This document shows positions 17,293 through 25,594 of a DNA stretch of 64,000 bases, one piece after another. The DNA is from Ruegeria sp. HKCCD4315 (GTDB lineage Bacteria > Pseudomonadota > Alphaproteobacteria > Rhodobacterales > Rhodobacteraceae). The stretch lies in the NCBI RefSeq assembly GCF_013112245.1, contig NZ_WVRN01000001.1, positions 351,001-415,000 on the forward strand, given 5' to 3'. Both the position numbers and the translations under genes were made by a program. Numbering within the stretch: position 1 is the first letter of the stretch; each line of letters starts with the position of its first letter. Under the pieces are notes generated by a model. It ran no database searches, was not told the DNA's origin, and saw only the letters and a program-made list of their open reading frames with translations.

Positions 17293-17489
17293 TGACAGCT
17301 GTTCGTGTGGTGGCGATCGTGGTATCCGGCCTGATACTGGCCGGATGCGGGGCCGATGGTGAGCCGTCGCAGCCCACAGCAGTTCAACCAACGGCCAGCG
17401 CGACGATTGGGGTTGGTACCAGCGGGACCTATGTTGCAGGGGGTGTTGGCCTTAGCCGTGGGCCGTTGGGTATTTATCTGGGGTTCTGA
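17292..17489 (+). CDS. small lipoprotein, LptM-like
   Basis: 65 residues. Signal peptide [19 protein letters not shown] with lipobox LAGC (Cys19), then GADGEPSQPTA, similar to the CGxxGPLxxP start of LptM/YifL lipoproteins that sit before lysA or dapF in many proteobacteria and help mature the LPS translocon LptD. The tail is Gly-rich. The LptM assignment is inference from the lipobox context and gene order. ATG is coupled to the argH stop. Confidence 0.72.
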   Translation: MTAVRVVAIVVSGLILAGCGADGEPSQPTAVQPTASATIGVGTSGTYVAGGVGLSRGPLGIYLGF

Positions 17490-17576
17490 ACCCTTTTGCG
17501 TTGTACACTCGGGTCCAATACCCCAATTAGGGCGCGTGCAAAAACGCGCTGATCCTCTCAACGAAAAGACACTGAC

Positions 17577-17732
17577 ATGAGAACAGTTGGACTGATTTTG
17601 GCATTTGCGGCGCTGGCGGCATGTGAACCCTCATCCGCGCGACGCCCCGAACCTTCGGCAGAACCCAAGCAATCTGGCAGCGGCATTTCAATCTCTGGCT
17701 ATGGCCGTGTGGGTGTTTCCACCTCAAATTAA
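17577..17732 (+). CDS. second small lipoprotein in argH-lysA interval
   Basis: 51 residues too short to be widely called. MRTVGLILAFAALAAC is a lipoprotein signal with lipobox LAAC (Cys16), then a Pro/Ser/Arg linker and a tail SISGYGRVGVSTSN. The tail resembles the Gly-rich tail of the preceding lipoprotein (SATIGVGTSGTYVAGGVGLS), so they may be diverged duplicates. Location: outer or inner membrane; role unknown. Confidence 0.65.
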   Translation: MRTVGLILAFAALAACEPSSARRPEPSAEPKQSGSGISISGYGRVGVSTSN

Positions 17733-17793
17733 CAAGGACGCTGAGTGCGGAATCCATTGATCCGCAGTTGCCTTCTGGTCTAAGCGCGCGGGT

Positions 17794-19059
17794 ATGGATC
17801 ATTTTCTCTACCGCGACGGCGCGCTTTTCGCCGAGGATGTCCCTGTTTCCGAAATCGCTGCAGCGGTCGGAACCCCTTTTTACGTCTATTCGACGGCGAC
17901 ACTACAGCGGCACTTCAAGCTGTTTGATGACGCGCTGGACGGCACTGATCATCTGGTCTGCTACGCGATGAAAGCGGCCAGCAACCAGGCCATTTTGAAG
18001 ACCCTGGCGCAAGCCGGTGCAGGTATGGATGTGGTCTCGGGCGGGGAGTATTTGCGCGCCAAAGCCGCAGGCGTTCCAGGCGACAAGATCGTCTTTTCGG
18101 GTGTTGGCAAAACGGCCGACGAGATTCGCACCGCGCTGACAGGTGGAATCCGCCAGTTCAACGTCGAATCCGAGCCAGAGATGGACGTGATCAACGCGGT
18201 CGCACTAGAGCTGGGCGTTGTTGCGCCGATCACTGTTCGGGTGAACCCTGACGTGGATGCCAAGACCCACGCCAAGATCGCGACCGGCAAGTCCGAGAAC
18301 AAGTTTGGCATTCCGATTGCACGCGCGTCCGAGGTTTATGCACATGCTGACAACTTGCCGGGGCTGGAGGTGATCGGCATCGACGTCCATATCGGCTCGC
18401 AATTGACCGAACTTGAGCCGTTCGAGTTGGCCTATTCCAAGGTTGCTGAACTGACCGAACAGTTGCGCGCTGAAGGTCACAACATCCGCCGCCTCGATCT
18501 TGGGGGCGGGTTGGGCATCCCCTATACCCGCTCGAATGACGCGCCGCCGTTGCCGGTGGAATATGGCGCCCTGATCAAGAAGACACTCGGACATCTAGAT
18601 TGTGAGATCGAGATAGAACCGGGCCGCCTGATCGCGGGCAATGCCGGGTTGATGGTCAGCAAGGTGATTTACGTGAAGTCTGGCGAAGGTCGGGATTTCC
18701 TGATCCTGGACGGGGCCATGAACGATCTGATCCGCCCGGCGATGTACGAGGCGCATCACGACATCGTTGCGGTACAGGAACCGGCGGCCGGGGTTGAACA
18801 GCAACCCTATGACATCGTGGGCCCCGTGTGCGAATCGGGGGATACCTTTGCCAAGCAGCGCAATATGCCGCCTTTGAAATCAGGGGATCTGATCGCCTTC
18901 CGCAGCGCAGGCGCTTATGGAGCGGTTATGGCCAGCGAATACAACACCCGCCCCCTGATCCCCGAAGTTTTGGTCAATGGTGATCAATTTGCAGTCATTC
19001 GTGAACGGCCAAGCTTTGACGAAATCATAAACCGCGATACCATACCTTCGTGGCTCTGA
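17794..19059 (+). CDS. lysA: diaminopimelate decarboxylase
   Basis: 421 residues, fold type III PLP enzyme making lysine from meso-diaminopimelate. PLP Lys60 in CYAMKAASNQ, phosphate-binding LDLGGGLGIPY, the catalytic Cys in GPVCESGDTFA and the substrate-binding EPGRLIAGNAG. Start ATG 17794 gives the normal N-terminus DHFLYRDGALFAEDV. It follows the two small lipoprotein genes. Confidence 0.97.
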   Translation: MDHFLYRDGALFAEDVPVSEIAAAVGTPFYVYSTATLQRHFKLFDDALDGTDHLVCYAMKAASNQAILKTLAQAGAGMDVVSGGEYLRAKAAGVPGDKIVFSGVGKTADEIRTALTGGIRQFNVESEPEMDVINAVALELGVVAPITVRVNPDVDAKTHAKIATGKSENKFGIPIARASEVYAHADNLPGLEVIGIDVHIGSQLTELEPFELAYSKVAELTEQLRAEGHNIRRLDLGGGLGIPYTRSNDAPPLPVEYGALIKKTLGHLDCEIEIEPGRLIAGNAGLMVSKVIYVKSGEGRDFLILDGAMNDLIRPAMYEAHHDIVAVQEPAAGVEQQPYDIVGPVCESGDTFAKQRNMPPLKSGDLIAFRSAGAYGAVMASEYNTRPLIPEVLVNGDQFAVIRERPSFDEIINRDTIPSWL

Positions 19060-19096
19060 TGCGATAACCGCGCGGGCCCAACCCCGGAGGCCCGCC

Positions 19097-21643
19097 GTGA
19101 CCAACAGATCAAACCTGCCCATTCCGCGCCTGTCCTTGTGGTTGACCCACATGGGCATGGTGGCTGAACAGGTATTGCGTGCGTTCTGGCCGCTGTTCTC
19201 GATCCTGATGGCCCTGCTTGCGGCGCTTATGCTGGGTCTGCAAGACCAATTTGCCGTTGAGGTCGTTTGGGGCGCGGGCGCGCTGTCGTTGATTGCGATC
19301 GTTTTGGCGGGTGTTTGGGGGTTGAGAAGAGTTAGCCTACCGTCTCGTGCGGATGCGCTCATGCGGTTGGATGAGACGCTGCCCGGTCGTCCGATCCAGG
19401 CCTTGATGGATGATCAGGCGATTGGGTCCACAGATCAGGACTCGGTCGCACTGTGGCAGGCCCACAAACACCGGATGGCGCAGCGCGCCGCAACTGCTGC
19501 ACCCGCCAAACCTGACCTGCGGTTGGCGTCGCGTGATCCTTACGCGCTGCGCTATGCAGCGCTGTTGGCGTTTGTGGTGGCGGTTCTGTTTGGCTCTTTG
19601 TGGCGCGTAGGTTCGGTGGCCGATATGGCGCCCGGAACCGCAAATGCGGGGCAAGGCCCGACATGGGAAGGTTGGGTTGAACCCCCAAGATACACCGGCC
19701 TGCCAACGCTGTATCTTGCGGATCAAGCCGATACAGAGCTGTCAGTCCCGAAAGGCAGCCGCATTACCTTGCGGATGTATGGTGAGGTCGGCGCACATAG
19801 CCTGACCGAGAACAGTTCGACCTTGGGGACTGAGGCTGCAATCGATCCCGAACAGGAGTTCGTGGCTGAACGTTCAGGCCAAATGCGCATTGATGGCCCT
19901 GCAGGCCGCGAATGGGCCGTGCAGGTCATCGACGATGCAACACCAAAGATCGCCGTTGCCGGATCTGCCAAAGCCGAGGCGGGCGGGCAAATGAAGCTGC
20001 CCTATGTCGCCAGCGACGATTATGGCGTAGTCTCGGGATCAGCCCGGATCGAATTGGATCTGGCGGCGGTGGATCGCCGTCATGGCCTGACGATCAAGCC
20101 TGAGCCGCGAGAGGTGATTGAGATCGAATTGCCAATGCCGATCACCGGTGACCGTGCGGATTTCAGCGAAGATCTGATCGAAGATTTTTCACAGCACCCC
20201 TGGGCCCATCTGCCAGTGAAGATCACATTGATGGCCGTGGATGCGGCAGATCAGCAGTCGACGTCCGAGCCTTTTATGACTGCCTTGCCAGCCCGTCGAT
20301 TCTTTGACCCGCTGGCGGCAGCGGTGATCGAACAGCGGCGTGATCTTCTCTGGTCGCGGTCCAACGCACCGCGCGTGGCGCAGCTGTTGCGGGCTGTCTC
20401 TCACCTGCCAGAGGATTTGTTCCGGTCGGACACTGCTTACCTGCGCTTGCGGGTGGCCTTACGGCGGCTGGAAGCCTTCCAGACCTACGGAGCGCTGAAC
20501 CCGGAGCAGCAGGAAGAGATCGCGCAAGCCCTGTGGGAGCTTGCCGTGTTGATCGAGGATGGCACCTTGGCGGACGCATTGGAACGTATGCGGCGCGCAC
20601 AAGAGCGTTTGACCGAAGCGATGCAAAACGGGGCCAGCGACGAAGAAATCGCCGAGCTGATGCAGGAATTGCGCGAAGCGACGCAGGATTACCTGCAGCA
20701 GCTACAACGTCTTGCTCAGCAGAATGGTCAGGAAGGCGAAAACCAGCCCGGACAGAGCGGTGAATCCCTTCAGATGACGCAGGATGACTTGCAGCGCATG
20801 ATGGACCGCATTCAGGAATTGATGGAACAAGGCCGTATGGCCGAGGCCCAGCAGGCGCTGGAAGAGTTCCAGCAGATGATGGAAAACATGCGCGTGACCC
20901 AAGGCCAGGGGCAAGGTCAACAATCCGAAGGGCAGCAGGCGATGGAAGGTCTGGCTGAAACCCTGCGCGAACAGCAAGGTCTGAGCGATCAGGCGTTCCG
21001 CGACTTGCAAGAACAGTTCAACCCCGGTGCGCAATCCGGTGAAAGCCAAGGCAATGAAGGCCGCAATGGCGGGCTTGGCCGGGGGCAAAGCCACGAAGGC
21101 CAGGGTGGTCAGGGCCAAGGCTCGGATCAGGCGGGAGAGGGCGAGCAGGGTCAAGGATCACTGGCGGACCGTCAGCAGGCCCTGCGCAATGAGTTGAACC
21201 GCCAGCAACAGAATTTGCCGGGTGCCGGTACACCTGAGGGTGACGCGGCCCGGGATGCACTTGGCCGCGCCGGTCGCGCCATGGACGAGGCGGAACAGGC
21301 CCTGCGCGGAGACGATCTGGCCGAAGCCATCGATCGTCAGTCCGAAGCCATGGAAGCGCTGCGCGAGGGGATGCGCTCATTGGGAGAGGCCATGGCCCAG
21401 AACCAGCAAAACCAGCCGGGACAGGGTACACAGGAAGGCGAGGCGCAAGCCAACAATCGCGATCCTCTGGGCCGTAATCCGGGGGCCGGTGGTTCGATCT
21501 CAACCGACGAAAACCTGCTGCAGGGCGAAGACGTTTATCGCCGGGCGCGCGAGTTACTGGATGAAATCCGCCGCCGGACCGGAGAAACTGACCGCCCCGA
21601 GATTGAGCTGGAATACCTCAAGCGTCTGTTGGAGCGGTTTTAA
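19097..21643 (+). CDS. TIGR02302/DUF4175 family membrane protein
   Basis: 848 residues, GTG start with CGGAGG upstream. Three membrane segments (about 27-47, 55-73, 153-171), an Ig-like middle (about 190-420), then a long low-complexity helix-rich C-terminal half (450-800) full of Gln, Glu, Gly and Met (for example QQLQRLAQQNGQEGENQPGQ). This domain order is that of the alphaproteobacterial TIGR02302 family. No enzyme motif is visible; a structural or envelope role is likely but unproven. The Gln-rich tail probably forms coiled coils. Confidence 0.85.
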   Translation: MTNRSNLPIPRLSLWLTHMGMVAEQVLRAFWPLFSILMALLAALMLGLQDQFAVEVVWGAGALSLIAIVLAGVWGLRRVSLPSRADALMRLDETLPGRPIQALMDDQAIGSTDQDSVALWQAHKHRMAQRAATAAPAKPDLRLASRDPYALRYAALLAFVVAVLFGSLWRVGSVADMAPGTANAGQGPTWEGWVEPPRYTGLPTLYLADQADTELSVPKGSRITLRMYGEVGAHSLTENSSTLGTEAAIDPEQEFVAERSGQMRIDGPAGREWAVQVIDDATPKIAVAGSAKAEAGGQMKLPYVASDDYGVVSGSARIELDLAAVDRRHGLTIKPEPREVIEIELPMPITGDRADFSEDLIEDFSQHPWAHLPVKITLMAVDAADQQSTSEPFMTALPARRFFDPLAAAVIEQRRDLLWSRSNAPRVAQLLRAVSHLPEDLFRSDTAYLRLRVALRRLEAFQTYGALNPEQQEEIAQALWELAVLIEDGTLADALERMRRAQERLTEAMQNGASDEEIAELMQELREATQDYLQQLQRLAQQNGQEGENQPGQSGESLQMTQDDLQRMMDRIQELMEQGRMAEAQQALEEFQQMMENMRVTQGQGQGQQSEGQQAMEGLAETLREQQGLSDQAFRDLQEQFNPGAQSGESQGNEGRNGGLGRGQSHEGQGGQGQGSDQAGEGEQGQGSLADRQQALRNELNRQQQNLPGAGTPEGDAARDALGRAGRAMDEAEQALRGDDLAEAIDRQSEAMEALREGMRSLGEAMAQNQQNQPGQGTQEGEAQANNRDPLGRNPGAGGSISTDENLLQGEDVYRRARELLDEIRRRTGETDRPEIELEYLKRLLERF

Positions 21644-21645
21644 CT

Positions 21646-22371
21646 TCAGTTCTGAGCACCGGCCTGAGCTTCAAGCCAGATCCGTGCCTGATCTACCAGC
21701 GACACATACGAGCTGAGCAGTGGGTCCGCCTGAGGCACGGCTTCACCGATCTGCTGCGCGTTGCCGTAGATCAGATACAGAACCACACCGATGATCAGCA
21801 TTAGCGCAAATCCGCGCAGGAATCCGCCTGATTTGCGCGGGGCGGGTCCTGCGTCTTCTGTCTCATCCGAGCGCATACTGGAATTGATCGCCTCGACATC
21901 CGGAAGCGCATCTTTTTGACCAGCGTCAACAGCGGTCTCCGAGGCGGCTGGTCGCTTGGGCTTGACCTTGGGCTCTGGCGGTTGATCCAATCCCAAATCG
22001 GGCTGGCTTTCCAGGTTGCTGCCTTCCTGCGCACGCAACTCTGCCTCGCGCTCGGCTTCTTCTTTAAGGATATTGGCGACTGACGGATCGACGTTGCCCG
22101 TAGATGCCGAAGTGTCCGCAACGTCAGAGGTGACCGCTTCTGTGGTCTCAGGCTCTTCTGTCGGCTGATCCGCCGCTTCAACCTGTTCCTGTTCCTGTTC
22201 CTGTTCCGGCGCTTCGGCGTCTTCGACTGGCGCGGTTACAGATCCTTCAGGGTGCTTCGGCTGAAACCAGGTCTGATCGCAGTTGGAACACTGCACGTCA
22301 CGACCTTCCTCGGGGATAACCTCGTCAGGAACTTCGTACTGCGCACCGCAATTCGGACATGTAAGACGCAT
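21646..22371 (-). CDS. MJ0042-type zinc-ribbon membrane protein
   Basis: 241 residues. N-terminal zinc ribbon with Cys5, Cys8, Cys28 and Cys31 (TCPNCGAQYEVPDEVIPEEG, CSNCDQTW), an acidic Glu/Gln/Pro linker including an EQEQEQEQ run, a membrane segment at about 188-206 (FALMLIIGVVLYLIYG) and a short periplasmic tail. The family is annotated from the zinc finger only; role unknown. Located beside ftsEX in alphaproteobacteria, divergent with 181 bases between. The stop is 2 bases from that of the DUF4175 gene. Confidence 0.85.
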   Translation of the reverse strand: MRLTCPNCGAQYEVPDEVIPEEGRDVQCSNCDQTWFQPKHPEGSVTAPVEDAEAPEQEQEQEQVEAADQPTEEPETTEAVTSDVADTSASTGNVDPSVANILKEEAEREAELRAQEGSNLESQPDLGLDQPPEPKVKPKRPAASETAVDAGQKDALPDVEAINSSMRSDETEDAGPAPRKSGGFLRGFALMLIIGVVLYLIYGNAQQIGEAVPQADPLLSSYVSLVDQARIWLEAQAGAQN

Positions 22372-22552
22372 GCTGCCTCCCCGGCCGGGCGATGGGCCGA
22401 TAATAGTTTTTTCAGGGATGATATTCCGTTAAGACCCGTCAGCAAAGGGCGTTTTCGGTTTCATGGGCCAAGTGTCACCAATTGGACTCGGTAGAGCCAT
22501 TGAATCCGCCACCCTGCTCGGGCAAGAAGAGCGGCAAATAAAGGGGGCACGT

Positions 22553-23230
22553 GTGATCGAGCTGGAAAATGTCAGCTACACCTACGGTGGCGGCGAATTG
22601 CTGAGCGACGTCTCGGTTCAATTGCAGCCGGGATCGTTTCACTTTCTGACCGGCCCGTCCGGGGCGGGCAAAACAACGCTGCTGAAACTGTGTTATGGGG
22701 CCCTGCTGCCAACCTCGGGGCGTCTGAGCGTATTTGATCAGGACATTTCCTCACTTGACCGGGATCAACTGGCTGTGCTGCGTCGTCGTGTCGGTGTCGT
22801 ACATCAGGATTGTCAGTTCTTGGACCATATGACGCTTGCGGAAAACGTGGCTTTGCCGCTGATGGTGTCCGGGCGATCTGAAACGTCAGAACAGGACAAT
22901 CTGAACGAATTGCTCAGTTGGGTGGGGCTTGGCGCGCGGCTCGAAGCACACCCGCCTGAATTGTCCGGAGGCGAACGTCAGCGCGCTGCCTTGGCCCGCG
23001 CTGTCATCCTGTCGCCTGATGTTGTCTTGGCGGACGAGCCCACGGGCAATGTGGATTGGGAAATGTCCCAACGTCTGCTACGCCTGCTGATCGAGTTGAA
23101 CCGCATGGGCAAGACGGTCTTGATTGCAACCCATGACATGAGCCTGATCCGCGCGGCCAAAAGCCAGGTTCAGGCACGCGTATTGCGCATCTCTCAGCGC
23201 AAGCTGCATCTGGCGGGGGCCGACCTATGA
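22553..23230 (+). CDS. ftsE: cell division ATP-binding protein FtsE
   Basis: 225 residues. Walker A GPSGAGKTT (34-42), Q-loop HQDCQFLDHMT, signature LSGGERQRAALARA, Walker B VVLADEPTGNVDW, switch His in ATHD. With FtsX it forms the complex that activates periplasmic cell wall hydrolases at the septum. GTG 22553 is chosen: it starts the ABC core (MIELENVSYTYGGG) and has AAAGGGGG upstream; an in-frame extension to 22463 is unlike the family. Stop overlaps ftsX start. Confidence 0.94.
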   Translation: MIELENVSYTYGGGELLSDVSVQLQPGSFHFLTGPSGAGKTTLLKLCYGALLPTSGRLSVFDQDISSLDRDQLAVLRRRVGVVHQDCQFLDHMTLAENVALPLMVSGRSETSEQDNLNELLSWVGLGARLEAHPPELSGGERQRAALARAVILSPDVVLADEPTGNVDWEMSQRLLRLLIELNRMGKTVLIATHDMSLIRAAKSQVQARVLRISQRKLHLAGADL

Positions 23231-24126
23231 CCAGAGCTGAGGTAAACACCCTGCTGCGTGGCGATTCGCGGGCGAACCGTGTCGTTCCGCCAACCGGATA
23301 CACCGCTCATCTGACTTTGTTTGTTGCCGGGGCGATGGCATTTCTGGTGGTGTTTGCACTGGCGTTGGCGCTTGCGTCTGGCCGGATCGCCGACCGTTGG
23401 GCCTCGGAACTGGCGGGAGCGGCCACCTTGAGGATCAATGCCCCCGCAGAGCAGCTTGCTGCGCAGACTGAAGCAGCCTTGTCGGTGCTCAGCCAGACAC
23501 CTGGCGTCGCGTCTGCTCGCGCCTTAAGTGCCGAGGAACAGGCCGCGCTTTTGTCGCCGTGGTTCGGACCGGACCTGCCTTTGGACAGTTTGCCCATCCC
23601 GCAGCTCATCGAAATCACCGAAGGTGAACCGGGAATGGATGTTATGGGGCTGCGTTTGCGTCTGGGAGCCGAAGTGCCGGGCGCGGTGCTGGATGATCAT
23701 ACGCGATGGCGTGAACCTCTTGTCGAGGCGGCTATGTCGCTACGGCGTTTGGGGTGGATCTCGATCCTGCTGATCGGGGGGGCGACCGCTGCCATGATCA
23801 CGCTTGCGGCAAATGCGTCTCTGGCGGCCAATGCGCAGATCATCGAGGTGTTGCGTCTGGTTGGCGCGCGCGACAGATTTATCGCCGGGGCTTTTGTCCG
23901 GCGCTTTACCTATCGCGCCTTTTTCGGTGCCTTTGTTGGGACCTTGCTGGGTATGACGGGCGTTTTGTTGCTGCCCGAAGCCTCGGATGCCGGCGGCTTT
24001 CTGAGCGGGGTGGGCTTTCAGGGCACCGATTGGGTGCTGCCCATTCTCATCCCCATTCTTGGCGCGGCTGTCGCCTTTTTCGCCACCTGGGCTGCGGCCC
24101 GACGCAAGTTGAAGGAACTTTCCTGA
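23227..24126 (+). CDS. ftsX: cell division protein FtsX
   Basis: 299 residues. N-terminal cytosolic stretch, first membrane segment at about 35-55, periplasmic loop with ATLRINAPAEQLAAQTEAAL, then three membrane segments (about 170-195, 220-245, 268-290) typical of FtsX. Overlaps ftsE by four bases and the acyltransferase gene by one. The longer periplasmic loop presumably recruits the amidase activator, as known for the family. Confidence 0.93.
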   Translation: MTRAEVNTLLRGDSRANRVVPPTGYTAHLTLFVAGAMAFLVVFALALALASGRIADRWASELAGAATLRINAPAEQLAAQTEAALSVLSQTPGVASARALSAEEQAALLSPWFGPDLPLDSLPIPQLIEITEGEPGMDVMGLRLRLGAEVPGAVLDDHTRWREPLVEAAMSLRRLGWISILLIGGATAAMITLAANASLAANAQIIEVLRLVGARDRFIAGAFVRRFTYRAFFGAFVGTLLGMTGVLLLPEASDAGGFLSGVGFQGTDWVLPILIPILGAAVAFFATWAAARRKLKELS

Positions 24127-24866
24127 TGTTCAAAGCCGTTCAGTGGGTGCGCTCTTTGGTCTTCATGATCGTGATCTACGCCTGGATGCTGATCCTTGGC
24201 ATTGTATTTCTGCCTTACGCCCTGTTCTCGAAACGCGGGGCTCTGAGGGCGTGTAAAACGTACGCACACAGCACTATGTGGCTGGCCCGTTGGATGGTGG
24301 GTATTCGGTGTGAGGTTCGGGGTACCGCGCCAACCAATGAAGTGGTCGTGGGTGCCAAGCATCAGTCGTTCCTTGATATCATCATGATCTTCAGCGCTAT
24401 TCCCCATGGGAAGTTCATCATGAAGCGTGAACTCCTGTTTACACCGGTCATCGGAATGTATGCCCGTCGGCTTGGCTGTATTCCGGTCAATCGCGGCAAG
24501 CGCGGCGCAGCGGTTGCGAAGATGGTAAAGGACGTGGCGAAAGAGTTTTCAGAACCTGGGCAACTGGTGATCTACCCTCAAGGCACGCGCGTCGCACCAG
24601 GGGTTAAGAAACCGTACAAGATCGGTACAGCCGTTCTTTATGAAGGTCTCGGAGTTCCCTGTGTGCCAGTGGCTACAAATGCCGGAGTGTTTTGGCCCCG
24701 GACCGGGGTCATGCGCAAACCCGGCCTCGCGATCGTGGATTTTCTTGAGCCAATTGAACCCGGGGTTGAGCGCGACGATTTTCTTGGTCGATTGGAAGAT
24801 GTGATTGAAACACGCTCGAATGAACTGATGCGCGAAGTGGGGTTTGATCCTGATGGACACCATTGA
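24126..24866 (+). CDS. 1-acyl-sn-glycerol-3-phosphate acyltransferase (PlsC-like)
   Basis: 246 residues. N-terminal membrane anchor (about 10-32), then acyltransferase motif I HQSFLD (79-84, catalytic His and Asp), motif III YPQGTRVAPG (about 151-160) and the Pro-rich VPCVPVATNAG. Adds the second acyl chain of phosphatidic acid. ATG 24126 overlaps the ftsX stop (TGATG), so it is in the ftsEX operon, coupling lipid synthesis and division. Other PlsC-type acyltransferases, such as lyso-ornithine lipid acyltransferase, cannot be excluded. Confidence 0.9.
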   Translation: MFKAVQWVRSLVFMIVIYAWMLILGIVFLPYALFSKRGALRACKTYAHSTMWLARWMVGIRCEVRGTAPTNEVVVGAKHQSFLDIIMIFSAIPHGKFIMKRELLFTPVIGMYARRLGCIPVNRGKRGAAVAKMVKDVAKEFSEPGQLVIYPQGTRVAPGVKKPYKIGTAVLYEGLGVPCVPVATNAGVFWPRTGVMRKPGLAIVDFLEPIEPGVERDDFLGRLEDVIETRSNELMREVGFDPDGHH

Positions 24867-25458
24867 CGACATTGCAACGCTGGAAACCCACTATGGGAAA
24901 CCCGGCGCACCATCTTTGCGTAAGGTCGTTCGTCATCTGACACCATTGTATCGCAAATGGATTATGGCATCGCGCCTTTGTGTGCTCAGTACCGTCGGTC
25001 CAGAAGGCGTGGACGGCAGCCCGCGTGGCGATAATGGCCCGGTTGTGCTGGAATTGGACCCGCGAACACTGGCCATGCCAGATTGGCGTGGCAACAACCG
25101 TTTGGATTCCCTGCGGAACATCGTGCGCGACCCACGTGTTTCATTGATGTTTTTCGTGCCCGGATCGAACACAGTCATTCGATTGAACGGAACCGCAAAA
25201 CTCACGGCTGACGAAGAGCTACGCGCCCGGTTTGAAAAACACGGCAAACGCCCGGCGACCGTTATTCTGATTGAGATCAGCGAAATTTACAGCCAATGCG
25301 CGCGCGCTTTGATGCGGGCTCGAACCTGGACCAGCGAGGATGAAAGCGCGCAGCTTCCAACCGTGGGCGAGCTGCTTGCCGAGGCATCCGGCGGCGACGA
25401 AGGTGGCGCACATTATGATGCGGAATGGCACGGGCGCGCCCGGAAAACCATATGGTAA
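24853..25458 (+). CDS. pyridoxamine 5'-phosphate oxidase family FMN-binding protein
   Basis: 201 residues. FMN-binding split-barrel: LCVLSTVGPEGVDGSPRGD, LPDWRGNNRLDSLRNI (an FMN phosphate loop with Arg and Asn), VSLMFFVPGSNTVIRLNGTA, and a C-terminal QCARALMRARTW. This matches the MSMEG_1061 subfamily rather than PdxH; the substrate is unknown. Start ATG 24853 overlaps the acyltransferase end by 14 bases. Last gene of the ftsE-ftsX-plsC-like operon. It is followed by the terminator shared with convergent lpd. Confidence 0.85.
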   Translation: MDTIDDIATLETHYGKPGAPSLRKVVRHLTPLYRKWIMASRLCVLSTVGPEGVDGSPRGDNGPVVLELDPRTLAMPDWRGNNRLDSLRNIVRDPRVSLMFFVPGSNTVIRLNGTAKLTADEELRARFEKHGKRPATVILIEISEIYSQCARALMRARTWTSEDESAQLPTVGELLAEASGGDEGGAHYDAEWHGRARKTIW

Positions 25459-25519
25459 CAGCGGTTCTGCCCTGCCACACCTGCCCTGGATAACTATGAA
25501 CCAGACAAAGTCGGGATCC

Positions 25520-25577
25520 CCCGCTTCATCTGGCTCAAAATACCTCGGAGCGCGAGGCAGAGCCTCGCAAAACTCCG
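25520..25577. terminator. repeat-like bidirectional terminator between FMN protein and lpd
   Basis: Stem GCGAGGC (25552-25558)-AGA-GCCTCGC (25562-25568) with outer GGAG (25547-25550)/CTCC (25573-25576). On the minus strand the hairpin is followed by GAGGTATTTTGAGCCAGATGAAG-type sequence (plus 25522-25547), a stretch I recall as recurrent behind genes in Rhodobacterales. It serves the convergent ends of both genes. Confidence 0.6.
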
Positions 25578-25594
25578 GTTTCACAAGTATCGGA

